DNA from: Duganella aquatilis
Lineage (GTDB): Bacteria; Pseudomonadota; Gammaproteobacteria; Burkholderiales; Burkholderiaceae_D
Reading direction: 5' to 3'
Assembly (NCBI RefSeq): GCF_009674565.1
Contig: NZ_WKJL01000001.1
Span: 682,001 to 746,000 of the forward strand
DNA length: 64,000 nt
Positions 61,598 to 64,000 of the stretch are shown here, in pieces; positions within the stretch are counted from its first letter, which is position 1, and every line of letters begins with the position of its first letter. The notes beneath the pieces are model-generated. The model saw nothing but the letters and a program-made list of their open reading frames with translations. It ran no database searches and was not told where the DNA came from. A program made the translations under genes and the position numbers.

Positions 61598-64000
61598 TCA
61601 ATTTTCAACGAAAACGACCGCGCTGCGTGGCGGAACAGTGAAGGTTCCGCTGGATTGATCGAACTTGGCTTGCGAGGCCACGCGTTTGTCCGCTGCGGCC
61701 ATGCCGGTGTGGACAGGATGCAGCGTGTAGCGGCGGTTCTTTTCCTCCGCCACGGTGATCCGCTGCGCGGTCTTGTCGACGTTGATCAGGTAAGCGATGG
61801 ACTTGAAGTGCGCACCGGCATAGCCCTGGCCGTCGATGTGGGCGGCGATCACGGTCGGCACCTGCGCCGGGCCGGTGTTGAAGAAGCGCAGGCGCTGCCT
61901 GATGTCGGCGGCCGTGCGCAGGCGGAACAGCGTGCTGCTGGAACGGATCGCCAGCAGGTCGCGGAAGGCGTCGCGCGCGTAGGCGATGTCCGCCGGCGCC
62001 GGCTTGATGGCGGCGTTGCGAAGCAAAGGCTTGATCAGCGCATAGTCCTTGCCGTTGTCGGCGGCCGGCGGCAGGCCGGTGCCGAAATAGTTGTTCTGGT
62101 AGCTCCAGTCGACGCGGTTGAACCAGTCGCCCGACTCGAAGCTGTTGCGGTCCAGCGACTTGGAACGCAGGATGTCGAAGCCGGCGTGGAAGTAGGCCAC
62201 GCCCTGGCTGAAGGCGTTGATGGCGGCGCCCAGCATCTGCACCTGCGCGCGTTCGTGCGCGGTGGTGGTCTGCGGCAGCTTGAAGGCGTTGATGTCGTAC
62301 AGCGTCTGGTTGTCGTGGTTCTCGACATAGTTCACCACCTCGCCCGGCTCGCTGGCGTAGCCGGCCGGCTGGTTGCCGCCGTAGACGATGTCCTGCAGCG
62401 CCACGGTGCGGCCGTCGGCGGTGGTCAGCGGATAGCTGCGGATGGTGCCGGCCAGGCCGACCTTGACCATGTCCGACGCGTGCAGCAGATCGGCGGCAGG
62501 GCGCTGGGGCGCCTGTTCGTTGGCGTCGTACACCAGGCCATTGATGTAGCCCTGTTGCGTGATCAGTTGCACGCCGCTGTCGCCGGCGCCGCCGCCGCGC
62601 ACCGCATCGCGGCCACGGTCGCTGAAGGTGCCGATGCCGCTGCCGTTCAGCGACAGCTGCGACGCCTGCACGAAGCGCGCGCCGTCGGCCACCTCGCCGA
62701 AGTTCCAGCCTTCGCCGATCAGGTTGATGTGGCGGCCGGCGGCGCGGTCGGCCCTGGCCTGCAACTGCTCCATGGCGGCGCGCGGCTGGTGGCCCATCAG
62801 GTCGAAGCGGAAGGAATCGATCTTGTACTGCTTGGCCCACAGCGCCACCGAGTCCACCATCAGCTTGCCCATCATGAGGTTTTCGGTGGCGGTGTTGTCG
62901 CAGCAGGTCGAGCGTTCGATCGCTCCCTTGGCGTTCAGGCGGTGGTAGTAGCCGGGCACCACGCGGTCCAGCACCGATTTTTCATTTTGGCCGGCGATGA
63001 AGGTGTGGTTATAGACCACGTCCATGCCGACGCGCAGGCCGGTCTTGTGCAGTGCCTGCACCATCTGGCGGAATTCGACGATGCGCCTGGCGCCGTCGGC
63101 CGGATCGGTGCTGTAGCTGCCTTCCGGCGCGTTGTAGTGGAACGGATCGTAGCCCCAGTTGTAGCAGTCCTGCGCCTGGGTTTTCGCTACCGCCGCCTGT
63201 TGCGTGTCGCTGTCCGGCGCGGCCGCCGCGATCTGCGGCGCGACACAGCCCTGTTCCGGCACGCTGCCGATGTCGTAGACCGGCAGCAGGTGGATATCGG
63301 TCATGCCGGCCTTGCTCAGCGCGGCCAGGTGTTTCATGCCGTTCGAGCCGGTCTCGGTGAAGGCGGCGAACTTGCCGCGGTGGGCGGCGCTGACGGTGCT
63401 GTCGTTGATGGAGAAATCGCGCACGTGCAGTTCGTAGACCGTCATGTCGGTTTGCGCGGCGACCTTGTTCGGCGCAGGCGTCCTGTCCCAGCCGGCCGGT
63501 TTGAGTTTGGCCGCGCCCAGGTCCGTGATATAGCTGCGTTTTGAGTCTGTGGTCAGGCTGACCGAGTAGGGATCGGTCACCAGGTTGCGCACCAGGCCTG
63601 CCGATGGCGCGACCACGTCGACCAGGTATTGATAGTACTGGCCGTCGCGGCCGGCGCGGGCGGACCAGATGCCGGTGGCGTCATCGCGCGTCATCGGCGT
63701 GATGGCGCTGGCCTTGCCGGCGCCGCTGGCGTAGGTGCAGACCGCCACGTTCTGCGCGGTCGGCGCCCACAGCTTGAAGCCGGCGTCGCGGGGACCGACG
63801 GTGACGCCGAGATCATCGGCCTTGGCGGCGCTGGCGTAGATGTCGTCCAGCGCGCCGGCGATTTGCAGCGAGGTGGCCTCCGCCACCGTGCCATCGTCGG
63901 CTTCGCGCACCAGCAGCACCTGCTGCGTCAGGGCCGACGGCACGCGCGCGGTGTCGGCGACCGCCAGCAGCGCGCCGTTGCCGACAAACTTGAAGCGCTG
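61598..64000 (-). CDS. pulA: Pullulanase-type alpha-1,6-glucosidase (5' end beyond window)
   Basis: At least 800 aa; the frame is open at the window edge, so the N-terminus (signal peptide and carbohydrate-binding modules) is missing. A CBM48-like domain (FKLWAPTAQNVAVCTYASGA) precedes the GH13 barrel with the pullulanase signature YNWGYDP, nucleophile in DSFRFDLMGHQP, acid/base in LIGEGWNFGEV and VENHDNQTLYD. The C-terminus looks like the DUF3372 domain of pullulanases. It would debranch starch or pullulan at alpha-1,6 bonds outside the cell. It is followed by the PKD lipoprotein 3 nt away. Confidence 0.9.
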   Translation of the reverse strand, partial: QRFKFVGNGALLAVADTARVPSALTQQVLLVREADDGTVAEATSLQIAGALDDIYASAAKADDLGVTVGPRDAGFKLWAPTAQNVAVCTYASGAGKASAITPMTRDDATGIWSARAGRDGQYYQYLVDVVAPSAGLVRNLVTDPYSVSLTTDSKRSYITDLGAAKLKPAGWDRTPAPNKVAAQTDMTVYELHVRDFSINDSTVSAAHRGKFAAFTETGSNGMKHLAALSKAGMTDIHLLPVYDIGSVPEQGCVAPQIAAAAPDSDTQQAAVAKTQAQDCYNWGYDPFHYNAPEGSYSTDPADGARRIVEFRQMVQALHKTGLRVGMDVVYNHTFIAGQNEKSVLDRVVPGYYHRLNAKGAIERSTCCDNTATENLMMGKLMVDSVALWAKQYKIDSFRFDLMGHQPRAAMEQLQARADRAAGRHINLIGEGWNFGEVADGARFVQASQLSLNGSGIGTFSDRGRDAVRGGGAGDSGVQLITQQGYINGLVYDANEQAPQRPAADLLHASDMVKVGLAGTIRSYPLTTADGRTVALQDIVYGGNQPAGYASEPGEVVNYVENHDNQTLYDINAFKLPQTTTAHERAQVQMLGAAINAFSQGVAYFHAGFDILRSKSLDRNSFESGDWFNRVDWSYQNNYFGTGLPPAADNGKDYALIKPLLRNAAIKPAPADIAYARDAFRDLLAIRSSSTLFRLRTAADIRQRLRFFNTGPAQVPTVIAAHIDGQGYAGAHFKSIAYLINVDKTAQRITVAEEKNRRYTLHPVHTGMAAADKRVASQAKFDQSSGTFTVPPRSAVVFVEN

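Overview
The window is GC-rich, densely packed chromosomal DNA from a betaproteobacterium. It most resembles the Massilia/Duganella group of Oxalobacteraceae: a phasin, a 2-Cys OhrR, a PEP-CTERM-like protein, several c-di-GMP enzymes and TonB-fed polysaccharide use occur together. That placement is inference, because no rRNA or tRNA gene is present. About 50 genes are called. No CRISPR array, replication origin or complete mobile element was found.

Layout. (1) 1-8.5 kb: a hybrid REC/histidine kinase; an ohrR-dioxygenase pair; an HD-GYP response regulator followed by a CHASE histidine kinase; and a PhyH dioxygenase/sugar isomerase pair divergent from a LysR regulator. (2) 8.5-15 kb: a lower-GC accessory patch. 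It holds small single-gene units with similar extended -10 promoters and a recurring 18-bp motif, a TonB receptor with a Gly-rich tail, a DUF1593 remnant, and a truncated RDD gene joined to an IS21-family end. (3) 15-31.8 kb: housekeeping and signalling genes. These are an S10 peptidase, an M29-like aminopeptidase, DUF6624, a TPR-GGDEF protein, mdlAB, a phasin, codA, two GNATs, an MCP and a GGDEF protein with a degenerate EAL domain. (4) 31.8-41.4 kb: the first half of a starch/maltodextrin locus, with a six-hairpin glycosidase, a GH13 enzyme, a TonB receptor, a tryptophan-halogenase-like flavoprotein and a lipoprotein. (5) 41.4-49.5 kb: unrelated genes, namely GST/TetR, XRE/SDR, an M2 peptidase, a divergent RHH/RAMA-like gene and NERD/UvrD-like helicase pair, and a PEP-CTERM-like protein. 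(6) 49.6-64 kb: the second half of the glucan locus, with GH31, MFS transporter, phosphoglucomutase, periplasmic amylase, GH92, PKD lipoprotein and pullulanase (cut by the window end), plus a GAF-EAL phosphodiesterase.

How the genes work together. Secreted pullulanase and amylases would cut alpha-glucans outside the cell or in the periplasm. The TonB receptor would import maltodextrins across the outer membrane. GH13, GH31 and the six-hairpin enzyme would trim them, the MFS protein would carry the products across the inner membrane, and phosphoglucomutase would link glucose-1-phosphate to glycolysis. Seven 15-bp sites close to TGTAGT-NNN-ACTACA lie in the two divergent promoter regions (five near 36.1-36.4 kb, two near 52.1-52.2 kb). 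They tie both halves to one regulator, probably LacI/MalR-type, whose gene is not in the window.

Most notable for follow-up: the divergent RHH/RAMA-like gene and NERD/UvrD helicase with six AAATAG boxes; the cassette-like small-gene patch; the MalR-like operator set; the KAL variant of the EAL domain; a G9 tract that decides the tail of the PEP-CTERM-like protein; and an apparently leaderless ohrR promoter with no ohr gene nearby.
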